From Candidatus Opitulatrix roisinitermitis (GTDB lineage: Bacteria; Actinomycetota; Actinomycetes; Actinomycetales; Bifidobacteriaceae): 14,302 nt of DNA. The DNA lies in assembly GCA_031288055.1 (NCBI GenBank), contig JAITSD010000104.1, positions 1 to 14,302 of the forward strand. The letters are read 5' to 3'. The notes under the pieces are model-generated. The model did not search any database. It worked only from the letters and a program-made list of their open reading frames with translations, and was not told the DNA's origin. Positions 1 through 7,720 of the stretch are shown here, one piece after another. The position numbers and the translations under genes were made by a program. Within the stretch, counting starts at the first letter, position 1; each line of letters begins with the position of its first letter.

Positions 1-3000
1 GCTAAACTCCCAAACCCGGCAGGCAGGACAAAATTATCTGGCAAAGTAGCAAGCCTAAACATAGACGACATATCCTGTGCCGCACTGCCAAACCCAGCCG
101 GTAAAATCAATTCTGTGGATATAGTTATATTAGTGAATATATTTGATAGGTTAATGGCTTGAGATCCGAAGCCTGGCGAAAAAGTTAATTTTGTGGTTGG
201 TAGAGTGGCATTGGCGAATGCAAATGATAAATTAGTTGCTTCTCCACCAAATCCATCTGGAAAAGTTAATCCTTCGGGTAAAGAAGCACTATAAAAAATA
301 TTTTGCATATTAGCGGCTGTCGCTCCAAAATTAATTGTCCAAGCAGGCACTGATTTTAATATACTATTTTGAAACATAGAGACCATATTAGTTATTGATG
401 AGGTGTATAAATTATTTAAATTAATATCAACTCCATCAGATGTAGATAAGTTTCTAAATAAATTGCTACTATCAGGATTGGCCATAACAAAACCGTCAGC
501 TCCTATAATTATTTCAGTACTGTTTTCTACGCAAGCTATAACGCTATTGTCATTATTCATAGAAACATCGGTGGGATTTGTACAATTAGGTATAGTTTTT
601 TGAAAAGAAATTTTAGTAATTTGAGTTCTGTTAGGGCCAGATACATCCAAGAAAGTGGTTGGATTATCAATTTCCGTTTTTAGAACAGACCCTTTAATTT
701 TTATTCTGTTATCATCACTAATAGAGCTATCAGTGATTAAAAAAGTTTTAGCTTCATCATTGGCAACTAATATAAAATTATCATTCCAAAATGTATAGTT
801 AAACATTTTAGTTTTAGTAACTTGAGAGTTAACTAAATCGCTACCAGACCAATCTATACTACCGTTTAAAGTAGTGGCACTAAACATAGTTGACATATCA
901 GTAGCTTTTGCTCCAAATCCTGAAGGTAAAGACAAATTACCTGTTATATTTGCATTTTGAAACATGGACCTCATACTAGTGGCTTCGGTTCCAAACCCCG
1001 CAGGTAATAAAAGTTCATCTGATGATCTGGTATTAGCAAACATATAAGTCATATCTAAAGCCACATTGCCAAATCCTGAGGGTAAAGTAAAACCTTCAGC
1101 GAAGGTATTACTCGCAAACATGGAGAACATATCAATGGCTTTAGACCCAAACCTCGATGGTAAAACTAGTCCCTTGATTGGTAAACTGGAACCGCTAAAC
1201 ATAGCTGACATATTGGTTGCCTCAGACCCAAACCCCGCAGGTAAAGCCAGTTCAGTTAATATATAAGTAACATATCTGAACATATCTGACATATTAGTGG
1301 TTTGATTACCAAACCCTGATGGCCAATTTGTTAGAGATTTTAATTTACTATCTTGAAACATATAAGACATATCAATTATTGTTAAATTATCTAATAAATT
1401 ATTTAAATTAATATCAACTCCACTAGATACAGATAAATTTCTAAATAAATTGCTACTATCAGGATTGGCTATAACAAACCCGTCAGCTCCCACAATTATT
1501 TCGGTGTTATTTTCCACACACGCCAAAACACTTTTATCGCTATCATTAGAAATATCAGTGGGGTTATCACAAGTGGGTATGGTTTTCTGAAAAGATATTT
1601 TAGTAATTTGAGCTCTAGTTGGACTAGGTAAGTTAAAAAAAGTGGCAGGATTAGAGGTTTCAGATTTTAGCATAGAGCCTTTAATTTTTATTCTAGTATC
1701 ATCACTAATGGAACTATCAGTGATTAAAAAAGTTTTAGTTTCGATATTTTGGACTAGCAAAAAATAGTTATGCCAATTTGTATTATTAAATATATTAGTT
1801 TTAGCAGTTTGAAAATAGGATAAATCAGTTTGAGACCAGTCAATATTTCCGTTTAGCGTGGCATCAGCAAACATATTTGACATATTTGTGGCCTGGTTGC
1901 CAAAGTTTATGGGTAGAGAAAAATTAATTGGTAATGAAGCACCCTCAAACATATTAGCCATATTAGTGGCTACACTGCCAAAGTTTATGGGTAGAGAAAA
2001 ATTAATTGGTAACGAAGTGCTGTTAAACATATTAGTCATATTAGTCGCCACACTGCCAAATTTATTAGGTAAAATTAGACCAGCAGTTTGTAATGAAGCG
2101 TTAGCAAATGTGGATGACATATTAGTTGTTATACTGCCAAAGTTAGCTGACAGGTTTGATATAGAATTTAATTTACTATTTTGAAACATAGCGGACATAT
2201 TAGTTATAGATGAAGTATCAAAATTATTTAAATCAATTATAGTTCCATTAGACATAGATAGTCCATAAAATAAATAAGCACTATTAGGGTTAGCTATAAT
2301 TTGACCAATTCCTCCTATAACAATTTCGGTGGAATTATTTACGCAAACTAAAACGCCAGCTTTACCGTCAGCTGATACATCATATGGATTAGTGCAGTTG
2401 GGCAAGATATTTTGGAAAGATATTTTAGTAATTTGGTCTCTAGCAGGACTAGGTATGCCCAAAAAGGTGGTTGGATTCTCATTTTCAGTTTTTAGCATTA
2501 GTCCAGCATCTCTTACTCTAATTTTTGAATTGTCCGTAATTGAGCTGTTAGTGATTAAAAATATAACTGATTTGGCGTTTTGTACGAACATAAAATGGTT
2601 ATTCCAAACTGTGTTGAAAAACATATCTTCTTTAGTGGCTGCAGAGTTAGCTAAATCGGTGTTTGACCAATCGTCATTACCATTTAAAGTTGCACCATAA
2701 AACATCCAACTCATATTGGTTGCCATATTGCCAAAATTATCAGGAAAAGAAAAATTAGTTGGTAAAGTTACATTATTAAACATATTTGACATGTCTAGAG
2801 CCGCACTCCCAAACCCCGCAGGTAACGAAAAATTAGCTGGCAATGAAGCATTTTGGAACATTCTTGACATATTATCAGCGGCTTGTCCAAATCCTGCGGG
2901 TAATACTAAACCTGTTGGTAAAGTTGTACTATTAAATAAATTTAACATATTAGTAGCTACACTGCCAAATCCATCTGGTAGTTCTAAGTTATTCGGTAAC

Positions 3001-6000
3001 GAAGTCCTTTCCCACATGGATTGCATATTAGTGGCTAAACTTCCAAACCCCGCAGGTAGCGAAAAATTAGATGGTAACGAAGTAACAGAAAACATATTAC
3101 TCATGTCTAGAGCCACATTGCCAAACCCCGTAGGCAGTGAAAAATTAGCTGGTAAAGTAGTGGCACAAAACATAGTTGACATATTAGTAGCTTTTGCTCC
3201 GAATCCTGAAGGTAAAGACAAATTATTTGCTATATTTGCATTTTGAAACATAGACCTCATACTAGTGGCTTCGGTTCCAAACCCCGCAGGTAATAAAAGT
3301 TCATCTGATGAACGGGTATTAGTAAACATATAAGTCATATCTAAAGCCACACTGCCAAATCCTGAAGGTAAAGTAAAACCTTCAGCGAATCTATTACTTT
3401 GGAACATAGAAAACATATTAATAGCTTGACCGCCAAACCCTGCCGGTAAAACTAGTCCATCAGTTGGTAAACTGGAGCCGCTAAACATATTTGACATATT
3501 AATAGTTTCAGAACCAAACCCCGCAGGCAAGGTTAATTCAGTTAATATGTAAGTAACAGAGCTAAACATATTTGACATATCAGTAGTTTGATTGCCAAAT
3601 CCTGATGGCCAATTTGTTAGAGATTTTAATTTACTATTTTGAAACATAGATGACATATTAGTTACTGACGGAGTGTATAAATTATTTAAATTAATATCAA
3701 CCCCACTAGATACAGATAAGTTTCTAAATAAATTACTACTATCAGAGTTGATTATAACAAAACCGTCAGCTCCCACAATTATTTCGGTGCTATTTTCCAC
3801 ACAAACTACAACACTGTTGTCATTAGCAACAGAAATATCGATGGGATTTGTGCAAGTGGGTATAGTTTTTTGAAAAGATATTTTTGTAATTTGATTTCTA
3901 GCGGGATTAGGTAAATTAAAAAAATTGGTTGGATTATCAATTTCAACTTTTATCATAGAACCTTTAATTTTTATTCGTGTATCGTCACTAATAGAGCTAT
4001 CAGCAATTAAAAAAGTTTTAGTTTCATCGTTTTGGACTTTTATAAAATAGTTATTCCAATTTATATTATTGAACGCATCAATTTTGGTGGATTGGGAATC
4101 AGATAAATTAGTTTGAGACCAATCAATATCGCTATTTAGTCTGGCATTAGCAAATATATTATCCATGTCTAGAGCCACATTGCCAAACCCCGCAGGTAAC
4201 GAAAGCCCTGTTGGTAATGAAGTATTTTGCCACATAGAGCTTATGTCTAAAGCCGAACCCCCGAACCCCGCAGGCAAGGTTAGAACGGTTGGCAGTATGG
4301 CATCAGTAAACATACCTTCCATATCTGTAGCCACACTACCAAATCTATCGGGTAAAGTTAACCCTGCTGATAACACGGCATTTTGCCACATATACGACAT
4401 ATTAGTGGTTTTAGATCCAAATCCTTCAGGCAAGGCTAGAGCCACACTTGATAGGGTAGCATTAGCAAATAAGGACTCCATATTAATTGCCACTTTTCCA
4501 AAGTCTTGAGGTAAAGAGAAGTTTGCAGGCAAAGTTACGCCATTAAACATATTTGACATACTAGTAGCTTTTGCACCAAACCCCGCAGGTAACGAAAAAT
4601 TAGTAGTTGGCAAAGTAGCGTTAGTAAATATATTATTCATGTTTAGAGCCGCACTGCCAAACCCTGCAGGCAACGAAAATTTAGCTGGTAGAACGACATT
4701 AGCAAATATATAACCTATATTAATTGCTTTACTTCCAAATTCGTTGGGTAAAGCAAAATTGTTTGGTAGTGAAGCATTGGAAAATATAGACCGTATATTA
4801 GTTGCTTGACTGCCAAAACCAGCTGGCAAAGAAAAACTGTCGAATAAAGTAGCTCTACTAAATAGTCCAACCATATCTGAAGCACTATTTTCAAGTTCTG
4901 TCGGATAATTATTAATAGATTTTAATTTGCTAGCAGCAAACATATATTCTATATTAGTAATATTAGAACAGTCTAAATTAGCCATATTAATATTAACACC
5001 ATTAGTTGCTGATAGGTTGCTAAATAAATATTGACTATTGGTATTGGCTGCGACGCCATCAATTTGACCAATGACCAATTCGGTACCATTAGCACACGCT
5101 AAGATTGAGTCGCTGCCGTCGCTAGATATGTCGGTTGGATTAGCACAAGTTGGCAAAGTTTTTTGAAAAGATATTTTAGTAATAATATCTCTAGTGAGGT
5201 TAGGTATGCCCAAAAAAGTATTTGAATCAAAAGATTCGACTTTTAAATAGGCACTTAAATTTAAAGTTTTAGCGGCTTTTTGTAAAAATAATACCATTTG
5301 TTGACGAGTTGTGTCATATTTTGGCCTAAAAATAATGTCCCCAGCTTTAGTACATTCTGACTCTGGTTTACCTTTAGCTGTACAAGTGTAGCCTCCTGTA
5401 ATATTATTTTTAACTAGCCAAGCAATGGGGGTTTCTTGCCCGCTAATTATTATTTGTTTTTTATCTTTGAAAATATTTAGATAAGAGCTAACTTCACTTG
5501 GAGACATGGTGGGAGATGCAGCAAATTTATATAAAAATGTGGCCATTTGTTGTCGTGTAATTTTGCCTTCTGGGTAATAAACTAAATCACCTTTTTTATT
5601 ACAGGTTTTTACGGGTTTGCCTTCGGCAGTACACGAATAACCTGCGGTAATACCTTGGGTTGACAGCCAATCAATATCGGTTTTATGAATAGATTTAGCA
5701 ATATCTTTAAAAGCTGTGGGTGTGCCTTGGGTGGCTGGATTACCAGCTAGTTTATGAAAAAATGTTGCCATTTGTCCACGGGTGGTTGGCGTAGCAGGGT
5801 GAAAACCACCGTCGGGATAACCGCTTGTAATAATATAACTAGCAGCCCATTTAATAGCAGTTTGAAAATTATCGGTTAATTTAGAAATATCATTAAAATT
5901 GGTCGTGGCTGTGCTTGGACTTAAAGCAACTGATATTGGAATAGCAGATTGGCTAGCAGCACTTTTAATGTTGTCGATTACTGTATAAACAGCAGCTCTC

Positions 6001-6644
6001 CAGTTGCCAGTTGATAAATTATTAAATGTCGCATTAGTAACATTAGAAGTAATATTACTTATGGTTTGTGACACACTAGATATATTATTTAATAAATCAA
6101 CTTGATAAGTATAAGCTTCCGGAGGTGTATCTGGAGCTTGCCAATTAACTACTATAGAATTACGAGTTTGACCTCTAGAAAGAGTCACATTTTGAGGAGC
6201 TGGTGGTGGGTCGGTTAGTTTAGGAGTGGCCGGTTGATTATTTTGTACAATAGGTGTTTGGCTTTTTTTGGTTTGAGTTTGTGGAGTCTGAGTTATAGCT
6301 AATTTAGTTTCGTCAGCCTGGTTTTCATCAGGTTCAATTTGATTTTCATCAGGTTCAGTTTGTATATTTTTAGTTTCTGATATTTGATTTTCCCAAGGTT
6401 TATCGGTTGGTGTTTTAGTCTCAGTAATTTTAGTTTTATTAGTTTGAACTTGGGTTGCTTCTACTTGTGCTAAATCGATTGTTGGTAAAATAGTAAAGCA
6501 TAAAGCTATTATAATTATTGATACTATGCTATTTATAACAAGGTAGTGTTTTGTATTTAGCGAACCACTGTATTCTAAATTACATAAGCGATTTTTAAAA
6601 TTTCTGTTCCTATAATTTCTATATCTAATTCGGAGTTTATTCAT
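1..6644 (-). CDS. Giant SLH / BspA-type leucine-rich-repeat surface protein (3' end outside window)
   Basis: The frame is open from ATG at 6644-6642 to the left edge (2,214 complete codons, no stop), so the C-terminus is missing. Order: basic N-terminus (about 1-33, rich in R, N and Y), hydrophobic signal or anchor segment about 34-57, a Thr/Gln/Pro-rich linker to about 145 that includes a repeated EPDENQ motif, an FN3-like domain about 146-242, and three SLH-like repeats about 248-300, 311-376 and 390-460 (TRGQMATF, TRQQMATF and TRQQMVLF motifs). After that come about 41 visible BspA/DUF285 repeats of about 26 residues (consensus LPAGFGS-x-A-x-N/DMSxMF), interrupted by five linker modules. 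Such proteins are exported and usually serve as surface adhesins. Binding to host or neighbouring cells is an inference, and no ligand can be read from the sequence. The start is supported by an AAGGAA Shine-Dalgarno-like stretch just upstream. Confidence 0.93.
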   Translation of the reverse strand, partial: MNKLRIRYRNYRNRNFKNRLCNLEYSGSLNTKHYLVINSIVSIIIIALCFTILPTIDLAQVEATQVQTNKTKITETKTPTDKPWENQISETKNIQTEPDENQIEPDENQADETKLAITQTPQTQTKKSQTPIVQNNQPATPKLTDPPPAPQNVTLSRGQTRNSIVVNWQAPDTPPEAYTYQVDLLNNISSVSQTISNITSNVTNATFNNLSTGNWRAAVYTVIDNIKSAASQSAIPISVALSPSTATTNFNDISKLTDNFQTAIKWAASYIITSGYPDGGFHPATPTTRGQMATFFHKLAGNPATQGTPTAFKDIAKSIHKTDIDWLSTQGITAGYSCTAEGKPVKTCNKKGDLVYYPEGKITRQQMATFLYKFAASPTMSPSEVSSYLNIFKDKKQIIISGQETPIAWLVKNNITGGYTCTAKGKPESECTKAGDIIFRPKYDTTRQQMVLFLQKAAKTLNLSAYLKVESFDSNTFLGIPNLTRDIITKISFQKTLPTCANPTDISSDGSDSILACANGTELVIGQIDGVAANTNSQYLFSNLSATNGVNINMANLDCSNITNIEYMFAASKLKSINNYPTELENSASDMVGLFSRATLFDSFSLPAGFGSQATNIRSIFSNASLPNNFALPNEFGSKAINIGYIFANVVLPAKFSLPAGFGSAALNMNNIFTNATLPTTNFSLPAGFGAKATSMSNMFNGVTLPANFSLPQDFGKVAINMESLFANATLSSVALALPEGFGSKTTNMSYMWQNAVLSAGLTLPDRFGSVATDMEGMFTDAILPTVLTLPAGFGGSALDISSMWQNTSLPTGLSLPAGFGNVALDMDNIFANARLNSDIDWSQTNLSDSQSTKIDAFNNINWNNYFIKVQNDETKTFLIADSSISDDTRIKIKGSMIKVEIDNPTNFFNLPNPARNQITKISFQKTIPTCTNPIDISVANDNSVVVCVENSTEIIVGADGFVIINSDSSNLFRNLSVSSGVDINLNNLYTPSVTNMSSMFQNSKLKSLTNWPSGFGNQTTDMSNMFSSVTYILTELTLPAGFGSETINMSNMFSGSSLPTDGLVLPAGFGGQAINMFSMFQSNRFAEGFTLPSGFGSVALDMTYMFTNTRSSDELLLPAGFGTEATSMRSMFQNANIANNLSLPSGFGAKATNMSTMFCATTLPANFSLPTGFGNVALDMSNMFSVTSLPSNFSLPAGFGSLATNMQSMWERTSLPNNLELPDGFGSVATNMLNLFNSTTLPTGLVLPAGFGQAADNMSRMFQNASLPANFSLPAGFGSAALDMSNMFNNVTLPTNFSFPDNFGNMATNMSWMFYGATLNGNDDWSNTDLANSAATKEDMFFNTVWNNHFMFVQNAKSVIFLITNSSITDNSKIRVRDAGLMLKTENENPTTFLGIPSPARDQITKISFQNILPNCTNPYDVSADGKAGVLVCVNNSTEIVIGGIGQIIANPNSAYLFYGLSMSNGTIIDLNNFDTSSITNMSAMFQNSKLNSISNLSANFGSITTNMSSTFANASLQTAGLILPNKFGSVATNMTNMFNSTSLPINFSLPINFGSVATNMANMFEGASLPINFSLPINFGNQATNMSNMFADATLNGNIDWSQTDLSYFQTAKTNIFNNTNWHNYFLLVQNIETKTFLITDSSISDDTRIKIKGSMLKSETSNPATFFNLPSPTRAQITKISFQKTIPTCDNPTDISNDSDKSVLACVENNTEIIVGADGFVIANPDSSNLFRNLSVSSGVDINLNNLLDNLTIIDMSYMFQDSKLKSLTNWPSGFGNQTTNMSDMFRYVTYILTELALPAGFGSEATNMSAMFSGSSLPIKGLVLPSRFGSKAIDMFSMFASNTFAEGFTLPSGFGNVALDMTYMFANTRSSDELLLPAGFGTEATSMRSMFQNANITGNLSLPSGFGAKATDMSTMFSATTLNGSIDWSGSDLVNSQVTKTKMFNYTFWNDNFILVANDEAKTFLITDSSISDDNRIKIKGSVLKTEIDNPTTFLDVSGPNRTQITKISFQKTIPNCTNPTDVSMNNDNSVIACVENSTEIIIGADGFVMANPDSSNLFRNLSTSDGVDINLNNLYTSSITNMVSMFQNSILKSVPAWTINFGATAANMQNIFYSASLPEGLTFPDGFGGEATNLSFAFANATLPTTKLTFSPGFGSQAINLSNIFTNITISTELILPAGFGSAAQDMSSMFRLATLPDNFVLPAGFGSL
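390..870 (-). repeat. Cys-paired linker module 5
   Basis: Contains TLNGSIDWSGSDL, TFLITDSSISDDNRIKIKG, QITKISFQKTIPNC, VIACVENSTEIIIG and SNLFRNLSTSDGVDINL. At least five further BspA repeats follow before the window edge. Confidence 0.78.
860..1790 (-). repeat. Intragenic duplication, copy 1 (BspA block plus linker)
   Basis: This stretch matches about 3146-4076 at a constant offset of 2,286 bases. The match is close to identical over the part encoding the repeats around RSSDELLLPAGFG (roughly 904-1110 against 3190-3396). It continues, more diverged, through the next linker module. The constant offset with no net indel points to a segmental duplication inside the gene, or to gene conversion between copies. 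The end points are approximate. Confidence 0.75.
1380..1865 (-). repeat. Cys-paired linker module 4
   Basis: Contains TLNGNIDWSQTDLS, TFLITDSSISDDTRIKIKG, QITKISFQKTIPTC, VLACVENNTEIIVG and SNLFRNLSVSSGVDINL. It lies within the 2,286-base-offset duplication shared with module 2. Confidence 0.78.
2210..2700 (-). repeat. Cys-paired linker module 3 (most diverged)
   Basis: Same order of motifs as module 2, with changes such as FLITNSSITDNSKIRV, KISFQNILPNC, VLVCVNNSTEIVIG and YLFYGLS. The cysteine pair and its spacing are kept although the rest has diverged, which suggests the pair matters for the fold. Confidence 0.75.
3146..4076 (-). repeat. Intragenic duplication, copy 2
   Basis: This is the partner of the segment at about 860-1790, offset by 2,286 bases. 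Both copies encode the same run of leucine-rich repeats followed by the same linker module (ITDSSISDD, ITKISFQKT and VENSTEII motifs). Repeats this long within one gene are substrates for recombination that changes repeat number, and they are also a risk for misassembly with short reads. Confidence 0.75.
3660..4115 (-). repeat. Cys-paired linker module 2
   Basis: A non-LRR module between BspA blocks. Visible motifs in order are LNSDIDWSQTNL, WNNYFIKV, TFLIADSSISDD, IKIKGSM, QITKISFQKT, PTCTNPIDIS, VVVCVENSTEIIVG and SNLFRNLS. The motifs and the order match modules 3-5. Confidence 0.78.
4960..5230 (-). repeat. Cys-paired linker module 1 (short form)
   Basis: This is the most N-terminal of five related inter-repeat modules. 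It carries IITKISFQKT, then PTCANPTDIS, a second cysteine in ILAC, and ELVIG. It lacks the front half (the NGxIDWS and TFLITDSSISDD motifs) seen in the other copies, because the SLH repeats take that place. The two cysteines are separated by 16 residues. Confidence 0.75.
5230..5900 (-). other. SLH-like triplet within the giant protein
   Basis: Three S-layer-homology-like repeats lie near the N-terminus (residues about 248-460). The first is canonical, with SGYPDGGF followed by TRGQMATF. The second and third carry an extra loop between the GY and the YxP/RP positions, and each loop holds a cysteine pair separated by nine residues (GYSC...TC and GYTC...EC). SLH domains classically bind secondary cell-wall polymers, so this part probably anchors the protein non-covalently to the envelope. 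The paired cysteines could form disulphides outside the cell, which is an inference. Confidence 0.72.
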
Positions 6645-6856
6645 TGACTAATTTCCTTTTCCTCATATTTCATATAATTACGAAATCAGCAATAAAATAA
6701 ATTAGAATATTTAAATAATAATTAGTTGAATATTCAAATTTAATCCATAATCTAATTTCCTATAATTCAATTTTTCCTCAAAAAAAAAATACTTAATAGC
6801 CTGTTAATTTTTCTAATAAAATTGTTGTAAAGGTTATGTAAAAATTGGGAAAAAGC
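6645..6856. other. Spacer between the two minus-strand surface genes (leader of the giant protein)
   Basis: No complete gene is seen here. On the minus strand the spacer contains leader copy A (about 6745-6826), a ten-T tract (6780-6789) and a Shine-Dalgarno-like AAGGAA about 9 bases before the ATG at 6644. It is very AT-rich, and no promoter boxes can be assigned with confidence. Confidence 0.6.
6745..6826 (-). repeat. Leader repeat, copy A
   Basis: On the plus strand the segment begins CCATAATCTAATTTCC, runs through an A10 tract and continues ACTTAATAGCCTG. The second half matches leader B (ACTTAATAGCCTG, then a TAAT-rich stretch, then TCTAATAAAATTGTT at 6791-6826 against 7686-7720), differing by one substitution and a one-base length change. 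The first half matches leader C at 7818-7862. Copy A lies about 100-180 bases upstream of the giant surface-protein start. Confidence 0.7.
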
Positions 6857-6868
6857 TTACATAGCCTT
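6830..6868 (-). terminator. Inverted repeat spanning the stop codon of the GGTG protein
   Basis: The arms AAGGTTATGTAA (6830-6841) and TTACATAGCCTT (about 6857-6868) are complementary at 11 of 12 positions around a loop of about 15 bases. The hairpin overlaps the stop codon of the upstream gene. It is followed in the reading direction by AACAATTTTATT rather than a clean U-run, so intrinsic termination is plausible but not certain. Confidence 0.4.
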
Positions 6869-7687
6869 TATATTACTTATTTCTGAAGGAGTAAACATCC
6901 TACCAGTACACAAACCGCTGTTTGATACACAGTTTAAAGAGGTAGAACAATAACCTTTTATAATGAAACTGCTAGTTGAGTGTTTACTGGTTTGTAACCC
7001 TAAGTATTCTTTACTATTATATGTGAAACTCACTGTGGATAGAGTTCGGTTAAATCCAGATTTACCAAGTAAGTTTATGCTTGCAGAAGTTAGGCTAGTT
7101 AAATAAGCACTTGTCATTGTTACATAATAATTTGAATTTATTGCAGTTGAGGTTTTTCCTCCTATTCTTAAAAGTGTTACTTGTGCGGAAAAGTTTGTAT
7201 ATTCAGGCGAGGCTGCGGATAAACTGGCAATAGGGCCGATTAAGTAAACAACTTGTTCTTGGTCGTTATTAGTTGTATTTACAAAATATATATTATCATT
7301 ACCTTTTGCTAGATCGGCATTGTTAGATACTGATTTTACTCCTCCAGAAGTAATTAGATTGTTTGAGTTACTTTGTGGGGAAGTATCAATAGGTTTAGTT
7401 TGTAGGCTGTTAGCTCCATTACCAATTAAGGCTTGGCCACTGGATAAACTGTTGACACCAGTCCCGCCTTTAGCTATTGGCAAAACTGTTGAACTAGTTG
7501 CCGCATTAACTTGTGATAAATTACCACTTATAAAAGTTACTATACCGAATAAAAATAAACAAAATATAGCTCCTAATTTTTTAAAGCTCAATTTATTCCA
7601 ATTTTTCCTAATTTCTATATTATTTTTTCTAATTTCCATATTGGCTTTTCTAATTTCCATACTAAAATTATTCCAAAAAAAAAACAC
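6857..7687 (-). CDS. Membrane-anchored/secreted protein with phage-tail-fibre-like GGTG motif
   Basis: 276 residues from a GTG start (7687-7685). An in-frame ATG at 7660-7658 (residue 10) is a credible alternative; AGG lies 7 bases before the GTG and GGAA lies about 11 before the ATG. Residues 10-30 are three tandem heptads of the MEIRKxN type. A basic stretch and a hydrophobic segment follow (about 36-58, ending SQVNA), which looks like a signal peptide or uncleaved anchor. Residues 70-100 read LPIAKGGTG, then GQALIGNG, a signature common in phage tail-fibre and other viral structural proteins. NNLITSGGVKSV also resembles those proteins. The rest is Ser/Thr/Asn-rich with three cysteines near the C-terminus (247, 253, 260). 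The role is unknown; a surface fibre or adhesin is an inference from export plus this motif. Confidence 0.85.
   Translation of the reverse strand: MFFFWNNFSMEIRKANMEIRKNNIEIRKNWNKLSFKKLGAIFCLFLFGIVTFISGNLSQVNAATSSTVLPIAKGGTGVNSLSSGQALIGNGANSLQTKPIDTSPQSNSNNLITSGGVKSVSNNADLAKGNDNIYFVNTTNNDQEQVVYLIGPIASLSAASPEYTNFSAQVTLLRIGGKTSTAINSNYYVTMTSAYLTSLTSASINLLGKSGFNRTLSTVSFTYNSKEYLGLQTSKHSTSSFIIKGYCSTSLNCVSNSGLCTGRMFTPSEISNIKAM
7598..7660 (-). repeat. Three tandem 21-bp repeats encoding MEIRKxN heptads
   Basis: Residues 10-30 of the GGTG protein are MEIRKAN, MEIRKNN and IEIRKNW, from 21-base units sharing GAAATTAGRAAA. They lie before the hydrophobic segment, so on the cytoplasmic side if that segment is a membrane anchor. 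Confidence 0.8.
7675..7684 (-). repeat. T10 homopolymer directly after the GTG start
   Basis: Ten T's on the coding strand follow the GTG start and encode Phe-Phe-Phe and the first base of Trp. A change of one base would put a GTG-initiated product out of frame. Initiation at the ATG of residue 10 would be unaffected. Confidence 0.7.
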
Positions 7688-7720
7688 TTAATAGCCTGAT
7701 AATTTTCTAATAAAATTGTT
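7686..7720 (-). repeat. Leader repeat, copy B (core)
   Basis: ACTTAATAGCCTG, then a short AT stretch, then TTCTAATAAAATTGTT, nearly identical to 6791-6826. Weaker similarity continues into the start of the GGTG coding region (TCTAATTTCC and the A10 tract on the plus strand). The element therefore overlaps the 5' end of the gene and probably holds its promoter or translation-initiation region. Confidence 0.7.

Noticed and set aside
403..4509. Plus-strand frames such as 1858-2184, 2716-3246 and 4165-4509, with LPNPAG-like repeats
   Set aside because: They are antisense readings of the BspA repeats in the minus-strand giant protein; the minus frame is continuous and has recognisable domains.
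1..4960. CRISPR-like regular repeats of about 78 bases
   Set aside because: The period equals 26 codons, the repeats diverge mostly with amino-acid conservation and the frame is open throughout. They encode protein repeats, not an array with unique spacers.
7320..7691. Plus-strand frame of 123 codons opposite the GGTG gene
   Set aside because: It is low-complexity at its end and is the mirror of the heptad repeats and GGTG motif, which make better sense on the minus strand.
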